From DATCRE01 sp964235605 (lineage in GTDB: Bacteria; Bacteroidota; Bacteroidia; Cytophagales; Cyclobacteriaceae): 50,769 bases of DNA. Within the stretch, counting starts at the first letter, position 1. Each line of letters opens with the position of its first letter. The notes under the pieces were generated by a model. The model did no database searches, was not told where the DNA came from, and saw only the letters and a list, made by a program, of their open reading frames with translations. A program made the translations under genes and the position numbers. The stretch covers positions 1-50,769 of the forward strand of contig CAXSCR010000034.1 of the NCBI GenBank assembly GCA_964235605.1, read 5' to 3'. Of the stretch, positions 9,779 to 17,414 are shown one piece after another.

Positions 9779-9806
9779 AAAAAAAGCCCAACTGTTCGCC
9801 GGGCTC
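9779..9806 (-). terminator. Attenuator terminator 2, just before the aminotransferase start
   Basis: On the minus strand AGCCC pairs with GGGCT across an 11-base loop and runs straight into seven T. The T run ends 23 bases before the ATG at 9756, and the hairpin begins 26 bases after the stop of leader peptide 2. A terminator between a short ORF and the gene it precedes is the layout of transcription attenuation. Confidence 0.75.
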
Positions 9807-9832
9807 GTGTTGTTATATTATACAATACACAG

Positions 9833-9973
9833 TTACCCAGTCAAATTAATGATGACGGCCACGGCGACTGCAATAAGCATGTTGATACCTACTGGCTTCA
9901 AACTATTAGTTTTATGTTTTGTAACATGAGTTATCGTTGTACTTACGTTTTCTTGAGTGGATTTCTTATTCAT
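9833..9973 (-). CDS. Leader peptide 2 (Val/Ala/Ile/Leu-rich, regulatory)
   Basis: A 46-residue ORF begins with MNKKSTQENVSTTITH and ends with MLIAVAVAVIINLTG. The last 15 codons hold a dense block of Leu, Ile, Ala and Val codons (CTT ATT GCA GTC GCC GTG GCC GTC ATC ATT) immediately before a terminator hairpin. It resembles leader peptides of branched-chain amino acid operons, where ribosome stalling at scarce aminoacyl-tRNA blocks formation of the terminator. No separate promoter is evident, so it is probably read through from module 1. It has not been matched to a described family. Confidence 0.65.
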   Translation of the reverse strand: MNKKSTQENVSTTITHVTKHKTNSLKPVGINMLIAVAVAVIINLTG

Positions 9974-9990
9974 ATTTATCAGTATTAAAC

Positions 9991-10022
9991 AAAAAACCCG
10001 GGCCTTCGCAGGACCGGGTTTT
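9991..10022 (-). terminator. Attenuator terminator 1
   Basis: On the minus strand the stem AAAACCCGG / CCGGGTTTT (with an inner CCT/AGG stem and a GCGA loop) leads into TTTTTTG. It begins 21 bases after the stop of leader peptide 1. Its position after a short ORF and before a second leader/terminator module indicates tandem attenuation. Confidence 0.8.
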
Positions 10023-10043
10023 GAATTTCTTTTATAATTAGAA

Positions 10044-10118
10044 TCAAATATACAAGGCCCTGCACAATCTGCTGACTGCGACAATGGCTACGGCGACATT
10101 TAGATTTGTGATTTTCAT
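10044..10118 (-). CDS. Leader peptide 1 (Val/Ala/Ile-rich, regulatory)
   Basis: A 24-residue ORF reads MKITNLNVAVAIVAVSRL followed by CRALYI and TGA. Eight consecutive codons specify V-A-V-A-I-V-A-V (GTC GCC GTA GCC ATT GTC GCA GTC). A Bacteroidota-type promoter lies just upstream and a strong terminator just downstream. Size, position and composition are those of an amino-acid-operon attenuator peptide. The likely sensed residues are valine, with alanine and isoleucine possible. Confidence 0.75.
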   Translation of the reverse strand: MKITNLNVAVAIVAVSRLCRALYI

Positions 10119-10128
10119 TTTGCTTGAT

Positions 10129-10159
10129 GCAAGGTAAAGAAAATTATTTTTATTGCAAA
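10129..10159 (-). promoter_or_regulatory. Bacteroidota-type promoter for the leader/aminotransferase unit
   Basis: TTTG (10156-10159) is separated by 19 bases from TACCTTGC (10129-10136), close to the Bacteroidota consensus TTTG-N19-TAnnTTTG. The expected start of transcription falls a few bases before the ATG of leader 1 at 10118, so the message would be nearly leaderless. The site sits in the gap after the RES toxin gene, making the leader unit independent of the toxin-antitoxin operon. Confidence 0.5.
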
Positions 10160-10168
10160 AAGTAATTG

Positions 10169-10642
10169 TTACTTCAATTTAGATTTTAAGCGTTCATCTA
10201 AATTAAAATCGTTTACTTCTTTTATTTTGACTTTCTTTTTAAAATCTGAATGAAGGGGATTAAGAATGAGGTTATTTTCTCCTTTGACAATAACCGAAGG
10301 AACAAAAATTCCAAACTTGCCCGCTGCGAATAATTCAGCACCTATGCGTTGTATTAGATAATTGTAAGGAATCTCTGTCCACTGCTTGGGAAGTTTTTTA
10401 GTATCTAATATGACGTAGTCTATGTGATCATCTGGAATTTCTATTGAAGCCATTCGTAGGTCTTTCGGCCAAGTGCCTCTTTCGAATTGATGAACATAAT
10501 ATTCGACGTAGGCTAAGGCACGATTTAATCCTGTATATAGAGCATAGATACCTGCAGTTGTCCATCGGCCACCAACTAAAAAAGCGCCATAGCCGCTTAG
10601 ATCTTGAATGTATTTTTCCTGTGCTGATCTAAAAACAATCAT
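10169..10642 (-). CDS. RES-domain toxin (NAD+-targeting type)
   Basis: The 157-residue product is a complete RES domain. GGRWTTAGIYALYTGLNRALAYVEYYVH holds the conserved Arg, Tyr and Glu positions of the fold (usual form GGRWNxxGxxxxYxxxxxxxAxxE), and the opening is MIVFRSAQEKY. Characterised members (MbcT, ParT, Res) consume NAD+ or ADP-ribosylate a target and stop growth. The start overlaps the end of the DUF2384-type antitoxin gene by four bases (ATGA), the typical order antitoxin then toxin. The pair is intact, so it could be active; its biochemical activity is inferred from family. Confidence 0.9.
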   Translation of the reverse strand: MIVFRSAQEKYIQDLSGYGAFLVGGRWTTAGIYALYTGLNRALAYVEYYVHQFERGTWPKDLRMASIEIPDDHIDYVILDTKKLPKQWTEIPYNYLIQRIGAELFAAGKFGIFVPSVIVKGENNLILNPLHSDFKKKVKIKEVNDFNLDERLKSKLK

Positions 10643-11082
10643 GCCATAATACCGTGTTGTGCGCGGATAAGTTCATGCTCTACAATACGGCAGCCGGTTG
10701 TTGTATCAAGCAAGTTTTTGGGTGTATCTCCCATTAGGGGATTGTGGAGTAAAAGCCATATATTAAATGTATCCATGTCGCCAAATACTTCTGTGCCTTT
10801 GGCATAAACCCTGGCAATGTTAAGTACACGCTCCGAAAGCTCTGTATCGAGAACCTTTTTACGCTCCAAAGTTTTGATGCTTACGGGTAAAATGGATTGA
10901 AAATCAGCTTTTGTGGTTTTGGTTGCCTTAATCAATAACCAAAGAAAATCAGCTAAAATGCCTTTTTTTGCAAGGTTTAGAAGCCCCTGATCAGACCCGA
11001 TCTCATCAATATTGATTTTGAATTGTTTGAATGTCTGATTAATCGAGATAGCCTGCATAATTGGACAATTATCCTTAAACAT
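10639..11082 (-). CDS. Xre/MbcA/ParS-family antitoxin
   Basis: The 147-residue product ends with the toxin-binding DUF2384 domain: VFGDMDTFNIWLLLHNPLMGDTPKNLLDTTTG, then EHELIRAQHGIMA. The N-terminal part (about 1-85, with SIKTLERKKVLDTELSERVLNIARVYAKG) corresponds to the Xre-like portion. It should bind and neutralise the RES toxin encoded directly downstream and may repress the operon. The ATG at 11082 gives MFKDNCPIMQAIS; a second ATG at 11058 is an alternative start. Upstream is the terminator of groEL, so the pair has its own promoter. Confidence 0.88.
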   Translation of the reverse strand: MFKDNCPIMQAISINQTFKQFKINIDEIGSDQGLLNLAKKGILADFLWLLIKATKTTKADFQSILPVSIKTLERKKVLDTELSERVLNIARVYAKGTEVFGDMDTFNIWLLLHNPLMGDTPKNLLDTTTGCRIVEHELIRAQHGIMA

Positions 11083-11162
11083 ACGGAAATTTGTCTATTA
11101 TTGTTTCTTAAAATCAAAAATAGTAATATCTAACTATAAGGATAATGTGAATTGAATCAATA

Positions 11163-11194
11163 AAAAAGGCTTCACCTTTCGATGAAGCCTTTTT
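11163..11194. terminator. Bidirectional terminator after groEL
   Basis: AAAAAGGCTTCA pairs with TGAAGCCTTTTT across an 8-base loop. A-rich and T-rich flanks allow function in both directions. It closes the groES-groEL operon. Confidence 0.85.
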
Positions 11195-11213
11195 ATATCT
11201 ATTAGATGGATGA

Positions 11214-12851
11214 TTACATCATGCCGCCCATTCCGCCGCCGTGTGGCATAGCAGGAGCTTCTTTTTCGTCAGCTATATCAGAAACAACTGCTTCTGTTGT
11301 TAATAACAAGCCAGCAATAGACGCAGCGTTCTCAAGTGCTAAACGTGTTACTTTAGTTGGATCGATTATACCCGCTGAGAAGAAGTTTTCAAACTTGTTA
11401 TCACGCGCATTATAACCGAAATCACCTTTACCATCGCGAACTTTATTTACGATTACAGAACCTTCTTGTCCAGCGTTCTCAGCAATGGTTCTCAAAGGAG
11501 CTTCCAAAGAAAGTCTCACAATGTTTACACCAGTTGCTTGATCTTCGTTGATCAAACCAAGTGTTTCGATGTTTTTCAAAGCTTCGATAGCGCGAATGTA
11601 AGCTACACCACCGCCTGGAACGATACCTTCTTGAACAGCAGCGCGTGTTGCATGCAATGCATCGTCAACGCGATCTTTCTTTTCTTTCATTTCAACTTCT
11701 GTTGCTGCACCTATGTAAAGAATAGCAACACCACCAGAAAGCTTAGCAAGACGTTCTTGTAACTTTTCTTTGTCGTAATCAGAAGTAGTGGCTTCAATTT
11801 GAGACTTGATCTGACCAATACGTGATTCAATGCCTTCTTTTATACCAGCTCCATTAACAATAGTAGTATTGTCTTTGTCGATGTTAATTTTTTCAGCGCG
11901 ACCTAAGTCTTCTAACGTTGCATTCTCTAATTTCAAACCTTGCTCTTCAGCAATTACTTTACCACCAGTAAGAACTGCGATGTCTTCCAACATAGCTTTT
12001 CTTCTGTCGCCAAAGCCAGGCGCTTTAACAGCAGCTACTCTAAGAGCGCCACGGATTTTATTTACAACCAATGTAGCCAAAGCTTCACCTTCAACTTCTT
12101 CAGCGATGATCACAAGTGGCTTACCAGTTTGTGCAGTTTGCTCAAGTATAGGAAGAAGTTCTTTCATGCTGCTGATCTTCTTATCATAGATCAAAATGTA
12201 AGGACTTTCTAAGTCAGCTTCCATTTTCTCTGTATTTGTAACGAAGTAAGGAGAAAGGTATCCTCTGTCGAATTGCATACCTTCTACGGTCTTCACTTCA
12301 GTTTCGGTTCCTTTAGCTTCTTCTACAGTGATAACACCATCTTTACCAACTTTATCCATAGCTGCAGAAATCATCTTACCGATGGTTTCATCGCTGTTAG
12401 ATGAAATAGTAGCAACTTGAGCTACTTCACTAGAATCTTTAATTTTCTTAGATTGGCTCTTTAAGTTTTCAACAACAGCTATAACAGCTTTGTCGATACC
12501 ACGTTTCAAATCCATTGGATTTGCGCCGGCAGCAACGTTCTTAATACCATGTGAGTAAATGGCTTGAGCTAATACCGTAGCCGTAGTTGTTCCATCACCC
12601 GCAGCATCTGCAGTTTTAGAAGCCACTTCTTTCACGAGTTGTGCACCCATGTTTTCGATAGGATCTTTCAACTCAATTTCTTTTGCTACAGATACACCAT
12701 CTTTAGTTACTGTAGGTGCACCAAATTTTTTGTCAAGAATTACATTACGGCCCTTAGGCCCAAGTGTAACCTTTACTGCGTTAGCAAGCTTATCTACGCC
12801 TTTTTTTATTTTATCTCTTGCTGTTGTATCGAATGTTATTTCTTTAGCCAT
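11214..12851 (-). CDS. groEL: Chaperonin GroEL (60 kDa)
   Basis: The 545-residue product is full length. It forms the double-ring ATP-driven folding chamber in the cytosol. Visible marks are the opening MAKEITFDTTARDKIKKGVD, the nucleotide-binding GPKGRNVILDKKFGAP and DGTTTATVLA segments, the signature AAVQEGIVPGGG, and the Gly-Met tail GGGMGGMM. It follows groES by 20 bases in one operon. Confidence 0.99.
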   Translation of the reverse strand: MAKEITFDTTARDKIKKGVDKLANAVKVTLGPKGRNVILDKKFGAPTVTKDGVSVAKEIELKDPIENMGAQLVKEVASKTADAAGDGTTTATVLAQAIYSHGIKNVAAGANPMDLKRGIDKAVIAVVENLKSQSKKIKDSSEVAQVATISSNSDETIGKMISAAMDKVGKDGVITVEEAKGTETEVKTVEGMQFDRGYLSPYFVTNTEKMEADLESPYILIYDKKISSMKELLPILEQTAQTGKPLVIIAEEVEGEALATLVVNKIRGALRVAAVKAPGFGDRRKAMLEDIAVLTGGKVIAEEQGLKLENATLEDLGRAEKINIDKDNTTIVNGAGIKEGIESRIGQIKSQIEATTSDYDKEKLQERLAKLSGGVAILYIGAATEVEMKEKKDRVDDALHATRAAVQEGIVPGGGVAYIRAIEALKNIETLGLINEDQATGVNIVRLSLEAPLRTIAENAGQEGSVIVNKVRDGKGDFGYNARDNKFENFFSAGIIDPTKVTRLALENAASIAGLLLTTEAVVSDIADEKEAPAMPHGGGMGGMM

Positions 12852-12871
12852 ATTCTTAATGTTTAAGGTGA

Positions 12872-13150
12872 TTAAATGATTCCGAAAATGTCAGAATTAC
12901 GCATTACAAGGTATTCTTTGCCTTCGATGTTGATTTCAGTGCCAGAATATTTTCCATAAAGCACGCTATCTCCAACTTTTACAGTTACCGGCTTATCTTT
13001 TAAGCCTTCGCCGATAGCGATTACCTTACCTTTTTGAGGTTTTTCTTTTGCAGTGTCTGGAATGTAAAGGCCAGAAGCAGTTTTAGTTTCCGCTTCGGCG
13101 GGTTCAACTAATACCCGGTCTTCGTTTGGTTTGAAGTTGATTTGTGCCAT
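12872..13150 (-). CDS. groES: Co-chaperonin GroES (10 kDa)
   Basis: The 92-residue product matches the family length. NFKPNEDRVLVEPAEAE is the N-terminal strand, TASGLYIPDTAKEKPQ the mobile loop that docks onto GroEL, and GDSVLYGKYSGTEINIEGKE the C-terminal barrel. It caps the GroEL ring. It is the first gene of the operon. I looked for a CIRCE element (TTAGCACTC-N9-GAGTGCTAA) upstream and found only an unpaired GAGTGCTTTAA at about 13276, so HrcA control is not supported. Confidence 0.99.
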   Translation of the reverse strand: MAQINFKPNEDRVLVEPAEAETKTASGLYIPDTAKEKPQKGKVIAIGEGLKDKPVTVKVGDSVLYGKYSGTEINIEGKEYLVMRNSDIFGII

Positions 13151-13432
13151 ATGATATAGATGGTTTTGTGGTTAAACAATTTGACAACACCCGTCCCCTC
13201 AGCTATTGTGCCATTTGTGAAAAGTCATGCAACAATGGCCATTTTTTCTATATAGCATCAAAAAACTAGACGTTTGAGTGCTTTAACGGTGCTGCATTTG
13301 ATGATTATTATGGCAAGATGGCAGCCATGTCAGGTTTTTTTGAATTTGATAATGAAACACTTGTTAATTTTTTTGCCTCAACCTAAAGAATTCATTACCT
13401 TATTATAGTGTAGAAAATTAATACGAGCGGTT

Positions 13433-14149
13433 ATGGACACATTATCGAAGGATTGGTTAACGCAGGGTCTAATTGATTTCGAATACAAAAAGTATGTATT
13501 ACTTGCCTACCTTAAAAATGTGAAAGATTCCTTCGATAGGGTAGAGCTTTATCCATTTATGGGTGATCTTGTATTTCATTACCGTAACCTTATGGCGGTG
13601 AAAGAAAACAAGACCTTATTTCAGGATTCATTTCCAAAAGAGATTTCTCTTGATGAAATAAAGAAATTGGAACTCAGCTACCGTCAGATGATTGAAGATG
13701 ATGCAGTGATGAATGAAATTGAATCCATTATTGAATTTTCTATTCCGCAGATCAAGGATTCGCTTCAAAAAGGATCTATGATCTATGAACATGTTGAGGC
13801 TAGTTGCGAAATTTCACCAATAGGAGTAACGCCTTTGTATGCCAATGAAGGCTATCTTTTTGTAACTCAACCGCCAGAAAAAGAAACCAATATTTATAGA
13901 TACCAGGTTAGTATTTTTGAAGATAGCCAAGAGCAGCTAAGGAGCTTAAATACAAGATTTATTGAGCGTATAGAAAAAAGTATAGGGAATACCTATGAGC
14001 GAATTAAACTTGATCTCGTAAAACGATATAAAGATTTACCCAATCCTGCAACTTACCTTATTCTTTCTAGAATGCAATTTCCATTTACACCTACATTAAT
14101 GCCTGTTGCTAAGCGATTATTTGTTAAGCACATCTCTAAGGACGCATAG
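13433..14149 (+). CDS. Conserved hypothetical protein
   Basis: The product has 238 residues, with no signal peptide and no membrane segment. It begins MDTLSKDWLTQGLIDFEYKK and is mostly helical and acidic, with DRVELYPFMGDLVFHYRNL near 33-52 and VKRYKDLPNPATYLILSRMQ near the C-terminus. I do not recognise a named domain. It is divergent from groES across about 280 bases. Coding status is supported by length, codon use and a clean start; the function is unknown. Confidence 0.75.
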   Translation: MDTLSKDWLTQGLIDFEYKKYVLLAYLKNVKDSFDRVELYPFMGDLVFHYRNLMAVKENKTLFQDSFPKEISLDEIKKLELSYRQMIEDDAVMNEIESIIEFSIPQIKDSLQKGSMIYEHVEASCEISPIGVTPLYANEGYLFVTQPPEKETNIYRYQVSIFEDSQEQLRSLNTRFIERIEKSIGNTYERIKLDLVKRYKDLPNPATYLILSRMQFPFTPTLMPVAKRLFVKHISKDA

Positions 14150-14266
14150 ATTTTCACTGTTTGTGTGGTCGTAGATAAACCACGTCAATTAGCTGATTTA
14201 TCTTATGCTAGTTCTTTTCCTATATTTATCGGCTGAATTAGAATGATAATATAGCAGATCCTTATA

Positions 14267-14623
14267 ATGGAAATTTCAATAACAAATTTAAAGCGACACA
14301 TCGTAACTGAGTTACTCATCATTTCATATGCCCAATTAAGAAATGTGCCTATACCGGAAGGTTCAAGAAATTTTGGTATTTATTATAGACATCGTATAGA
14401 AGCTGAATTTCAAATTGAAACTATTATTAATCAAGATGAAGAGATGGCAACTTTTTATTCAAAGTGGGAGCAATATGACACTTACCTGCAGCCAGCTGAA
14501 ACAAGCCTACCTGTAATTACCTTAGCAATGAAATTGGTTTTGGTTAAAGCATTAAAGTATGCTGATGATCCCACGCTTAACAATATTGTAAAGACTATCA
14601 GTGCTCAATTAAAATTATATTAA
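14267..14623 (+). CDS. Hypothetical protein
   Basis: The product has 118 residues, is soluble, and is not recognised. It starts MEISITNLKRHIVTELLIIS and has a helical C-terminal half (LPVITLAMKLVLVKALKYAD). It follows the previous hypothetical gene by 117 bases in the same direction. A long hairpin pair lies about 140 bases downstream. Confidence 0.55.
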   Translation: MEISITNLKRHIVTELLIISYAQLRNVPIPEGSRNFGIYYRHRIEAEFQIETIINQDEEMATFYSKWEQYDTYLQPAETSLPVITLAMKLVLVKALKYADDPTLNNIVKTISAQLKLY

Positions 14624-14765
14624 ATACAAGGTTGCTCTAAAAGTGAATGTCCTTAGGCTTAGACGTACTTGCATATACAATGCGTGCGCCATGCATGGAG
14701 AGAATAAGTGCCACTGCGCGGAAATAATTATTCACACAGATTTACATAGCGGTCCTTGCTAGAGA

Positions 14766-14816
14766 AAACTTAGTATGATCGTGGCGCCGATTGCGCACGA
14801 TCATACTACTAAGTTT
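14766..14816. repeat. Long near-perfect hairpin (about 24-bp stem)
   Basis: AAACTTAGTATGATCGTG (14766-14783) pairs with CACGATCATACT-ACT-AAGTTT (14796-14816). There is one 3-base bulge, and an inner GCGC/GCGC stem extends it. It is followed directly by a second, terminator-like hairpin. It is far longer than usual terminators and could be a structured RNA end or a remnant of mobile DNA. Confidence 0.7.
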
Positions 14817-14820
14817 ATAA

Positions 14821-14871
14821 ACAGGATTTTATCGGACGTTTTTGGCGCCGGATAAAATCTTGTTTTTTTAT
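14821..14871 (+). terminator. Rho-independent terminator next to the long hairpin
   Basis: ACAGGATTTTATC pairs with GATAAAATCTTGT (one G-T pair) and is followed by seven T. The apical part contains GGCGCC, as does the preceding hairpin. It points rightward and probably ends the transcript of the two hypothetical genes at 13433-14623 or of a short RNA between. Confidence 0.75.
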
Positions 14872-15018
14872 GCGCGCCTGCGAGTGTGCTTTGAAATGCT
14901 TGCAGTCGTTCGCACCTTCCTGAACTAGTCATGGAAGGCAATCGGGAAAATTAATTTACAACATGTAGCCCGGAACTGTAACGGCTACACCGCATAGGTA
15001 CGTATGGCCTTTTAGTTA

Positions 15019-15192
15019 TTAACGCTCGCCATTTCCAAATCCGCTGCCGCCTACCTCCTGGCTCCATTTTTCCTTATCAAGCGACGTTTGGTTGAATTCT
15101 TCTTACCAGATTAGGGTTTGGGCTTGTGCATTACATGTAATTACAAGTGTAATCAACACGATGGCCTTAATTGAAAGTAACTTTAGACTCAT
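15019..15192 (-). pseudogene. 5' fragment of a GH16 beta-glucanase gene
   Basis: From the ATG at 15192 the minus strand reads a signal peptide (MSLKLLSIKAIVLITLVITC, then NAQAQ), TLIW, an in-frame TAA (15103-15105), and then EEFNQTSLDKEKWSQEVGG followed by SGFGNGER before two more stops (15019-15021 and next). LVWsDEFnGtsLDxxkWxxExGGsGfGNxE is the standard N-terminus of GH16 laminarinases. The catalytic core (ExDxxE) is absent. This is a truncated, stop-containing remnant of a secreted glucanase. Confidence 0.75.
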
Positions 15193-15605
15193 ATAGTTAG
15201 GGTTTAAGTACGGTATAGTACTGATCTGTCAAATTTGAAAAAACGATAGTAAATGCCATTCTAAAAATGCGCATAGACTTACGTCGCCGTTACGGCAACA
15301 CTACTGCATTTTACATTTTGTTAAAAATACTGGCTGCTTCGTAAAACTTTTATAAAAAGTGCACTATAAATTGAAAAGTATACAATCCCTTCTTTCGATT
15401 GCATTCCGTATTTCAGCAAACGTTTGTTATAGTTTCTTACGATTTTTTGTTCTCTAAAGGGTATTGGATCAGCTTTAGGAAGATAAGGATCAGTGTGGAT
15501 AAGGTGGTAATTTTGTATTCTTAATGAAAAGCGCTATGACGTTTGGGTTGTCGAACTAAAATTATTACCTTATTCGATAGTAAATGCATTCACTTTAATC
15601 CTGCT
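15193..15605. other. Intergenic stretch with no recognisable gene
   Basis: About 410 AT-rich bases between the GH16 remnant and the SiaC-like gene. No ORF longer than a few dozen codons looks coding. It should contain the promoter of the SiaC-like gene. Confidence 0.4.
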
Positions 15606-15968
15606 ATGACTACATTATACCTTGAGGGATCAGATGATACCCCGAAAGTAATTCTAAATAAAGAAAAAGGAATCTTTGAGATTTCGGGACGCTCGTTACC
15701 TGAAGATTCAGTTGAATTTTATAGCCCTGTACTGGCTTGGATCAAGGAATATAAACAGAGCCCGAATGCCACGACAACTTTCATTTTTAAACTTGATTAT
15801 GCAAACACAGCTTCCTCAAAACTGATTCAAGAAGTAATGTTTGCGTTAGAAAAGATTAAAGACCTAAAAATTGTTTGGTATTTCAGCAAAGACGATGAAG
15901 ATATGGAGCAAGCCGGCCAAGAGTTTTCAGAAGTCATAGACATCCCTTTTGAGTTTAAGTCTTTTTGA
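15606..15968 (+). CDS. SiaC-family regulatory phosphoprotein (DUF1987)
   Basis: The ATG at 15606 gives 120 residues, the family length; the frame is open for 21 more codons upstream but those are not conserved in kind. MTTLYLEGSDDTPKVILNKE opens the domain, SGRSLPEDSVEFYSPVLAWI is its first signature and FKLDYANTASSKLIQEVMFA its central one. In Pseudomonas, SiaC is phosphorylated on a threonine by the kinase SiaB and dephosphorylated by the PP2C phosphatase SiaA, and it binds a diguanylate cyclase. No SiaA/B partners are nearby, so the partner here is unknown. Confidence 0.85.
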   Translation: MTTLYLEGSDDTPKVILNKEKGIFEISGRSLPEDSVEFYSPVLAWIKEYKQSPNATTTFIFKLDYANTASSKLIQEVMFALEKIKDLKIVWYFSKDDEDMEQAGQEFSEVIDIPFEFKSF

Positions 15969-16060
15969 CAAGACCCACGAACACTTTTTATATTTCTAAG
16001 TCTAGGGGAATACTTTGCGATCTTCTATAAGTAAACTTCATTTATTGTATAAATTTCTTC

Positions 16061-16431
16061 ATGGCTATTTATTTGTTTGCAGTCGCTGTTGCGTCGCATG
16101 CGGCTTCACATAATGGTATAGTTAATAAAGTGAAGGCTGTTCGCATATCATCGGTTATTGTGGTCATGTTGGCAACTACTATTTCCTTCTTCTTGGAAAG
16201 TGTTGATATTACCATTGTAGGTGCAGCATTAAGGTTAACACTTGCAGGGCCTATGATTTATGTGCTTTGCAAAAAAGAAATCCAGGACGATTCCTAGGAT
16301 GTTTAATGGGAGGCGTATCAGGTTTGATAGTTGGTGTTATAACTTTTGGGCCAGATCCGAAACTTGCAGTTACAGTACTGATTGGATCGTTGCTTGGACT
16401 TCTATACAGTACTAAAAATGTTAGGATATAG
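16061..16431 (+). pseudogene. Small integral membrane protein, split by an A-tract frameshift
   Basis: The first frame gives MAIYLFAVAVASHAASHNGI and runs to YVLCKKEIQDDS at a TAG (16295-16297). At the A6 tract 16271-16276, adding one A joins it to the second frame as YVLCKKRNPGRFLGCLMGG and then VSGLIVGVITFGPDPKLAVT through LLYSTKNVRI, ending at the TAG at 16429-16431. The joined protein has about 123 residues and four hydrophobic segments. The second half alone has an ATG at 16306 (41 residues). The function is unknown. Confidence 0.55.
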
Positions 16432-16491
16432 AGCTAACCTATTTATTTGATTTTAATTATCCTAATTGCGTTAAATCCTAACAACTTAATA

Positions 16492-16962
16492 ATGAAAATG
16501 CAAAGTAAATTTATTTTATGGCTGCTTGCGCTCACGTGTGTTGCTTGCGCTAAAGACACAGTAAAGGATAATTCAATACTCAAAGAACATGTAGGGACAT
16601 GGCAACTGGTATTTAAATCAACGTCCCTCAAAGACTCTGTAACTTACGATGTCATGGAGGGAGTGAAAACTATTAAGATTATAAATGGTACACATTTTTC
16701 TTTTTTCACACACGAGTTGCCTAATAACACTGACTCGTTAGCGGCTCCGGTATTTGTAGCTGGTGCAGGTTCATATACCTTGAATGGAAATGTTTATAAA
16801 GAATTTTTAGAATACTGTAATTTCCGCAAATGGGAGAATATTTCTTTTACCTTTCAACTTGAAGTTAAGGGCGACAGTTTAATTCAATCGGGTGTTGAAG
16901 AAGTTAAAGAACTTAATGTAAGTCAAACCATTGTTGAAAAGTATATAAGAATTAAACTATAA
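16492..16962 (+). CDS. Lipoprotein with a lipocalin-like/DUF4488-type fold
   Basis: The ATG at 16492 gives 156 residues with the lipoprotein signal MKMQSKFILWLLALTCVAC and lipidated cysteine near residue 19. The mature part has HVGTWQLVFKSTSLKDSVTY, the typical first strand of lipocalin-like domains, and GAGSYTLNGNVYKEFLEYCN, which resembles DUF4488 proteins. These are small extracytoplasmic barrels with unknown ligands. A bidirectional terminator follows. Confidence 0.65.
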   Translation: MKMQSKFILWLLALTCVACAKDTVKDNSILKEHVGTWQLVFKSTSLKDSVTYDVMEGVKTIKIINGTHFSFFTHELPNNTDSLAAPVFVAGAGSYTLNGNVYKEFLEYCNFRKWENISFTFQLEVKGDSLIQSGVEEVKELNVSQTIVEKYIRIKL

Positions 16963-17052
16963 CATCGAGATATCATTTAATTCGTGTTACTGATTGTGAT
17001 GCAATTTTTTGGCATATCTCTAAATTAGCTAACGAACTAGAAAAGCATTATA

Positions 17053-17085
17053 AAAAATCACGGGTCTTTTTGGTCCGTGATTTTT
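17053..17085. terminator. Bidirectional terminator
   Basis: AAAAATCACGG pairs with CCGTGATTTTT across an 11-base loop. It lies between the convergent lipoprotein and small hydrophilic protein genes. Confidence 0.85.
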
Positions 17086-17106
17086 ATTTCAACGTTTCTG
17101 CATGAT

Positions 17107-17301
17107 TTATTTTCCCTTTTGTTTTTTAGCCCTTGCTTGCTCACCCTCAGGCTCAAGTTCTTCTCTTACTTTTTGTGGTGACTCTGTCTGATCTTTTGAC
17201 GTATCGTACGAGGTAAATTTCTTATCATCTTTCTTGTTCTGGCTACCGCCAGTTTTTGGCGTCACGCGTTTATGGTCGTTTGGATTTTCTGAGCGTTTCA
17301 T
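17107..17301 (-). CDS. Small hydrophilic protein, likely disordered
   Basis: The 64 residues are nearly all charged or polar: MKRSENPNDHKRVTPKTGG and QNKKDDKKFTSYDTSKDQTE, ending in ARAKKQKGK. There is no hydrophobic core, so it is probably unstructured. Similar short, charged ORFs recur in Cytophagales; another lies at 31243-31479. It is convergent with the upstream lipoprotein and divergent from mscS. The function is unknown. Confidence 0.6.
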   Translation of the reverse strand: MKRSENPNDHKRVTPKTGGSQNKKDDKKFTSYDTSKDQTESPQKVREELEPEGEQARAKKQKGK

Positions 17302-17414
17302 AATATTGTTTTTATTGTATGCATAATAAACTATGCCATTATTGAAATCTGATTATTGAATACCTGAATTTCTTGGTATGGATTTTTATACTGCCTTTTC
17401 ATTAACTAAATATT

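Noticed and set aside
11830..12189. 119-codon frame opposite groEL
   Set aside because: It is a shadow frame of the highly conserved groEL gene, with no start context or conservation of its own.
13260..13300. Possible CIRCE element upstream of groES
   Set aside because: Only one arm (GAGTGCTTTAA) is present; the partner TTAGCACTC is absent at the required 9-base spacing.
14766..14816. Integron attC site
   Set aside because: The hairpin is nearly perfectly paired and lacks the R'/R'' core GTTRRRY/RYYYAAC pair and the extrahelical bases of attC; no integrase is nearby.
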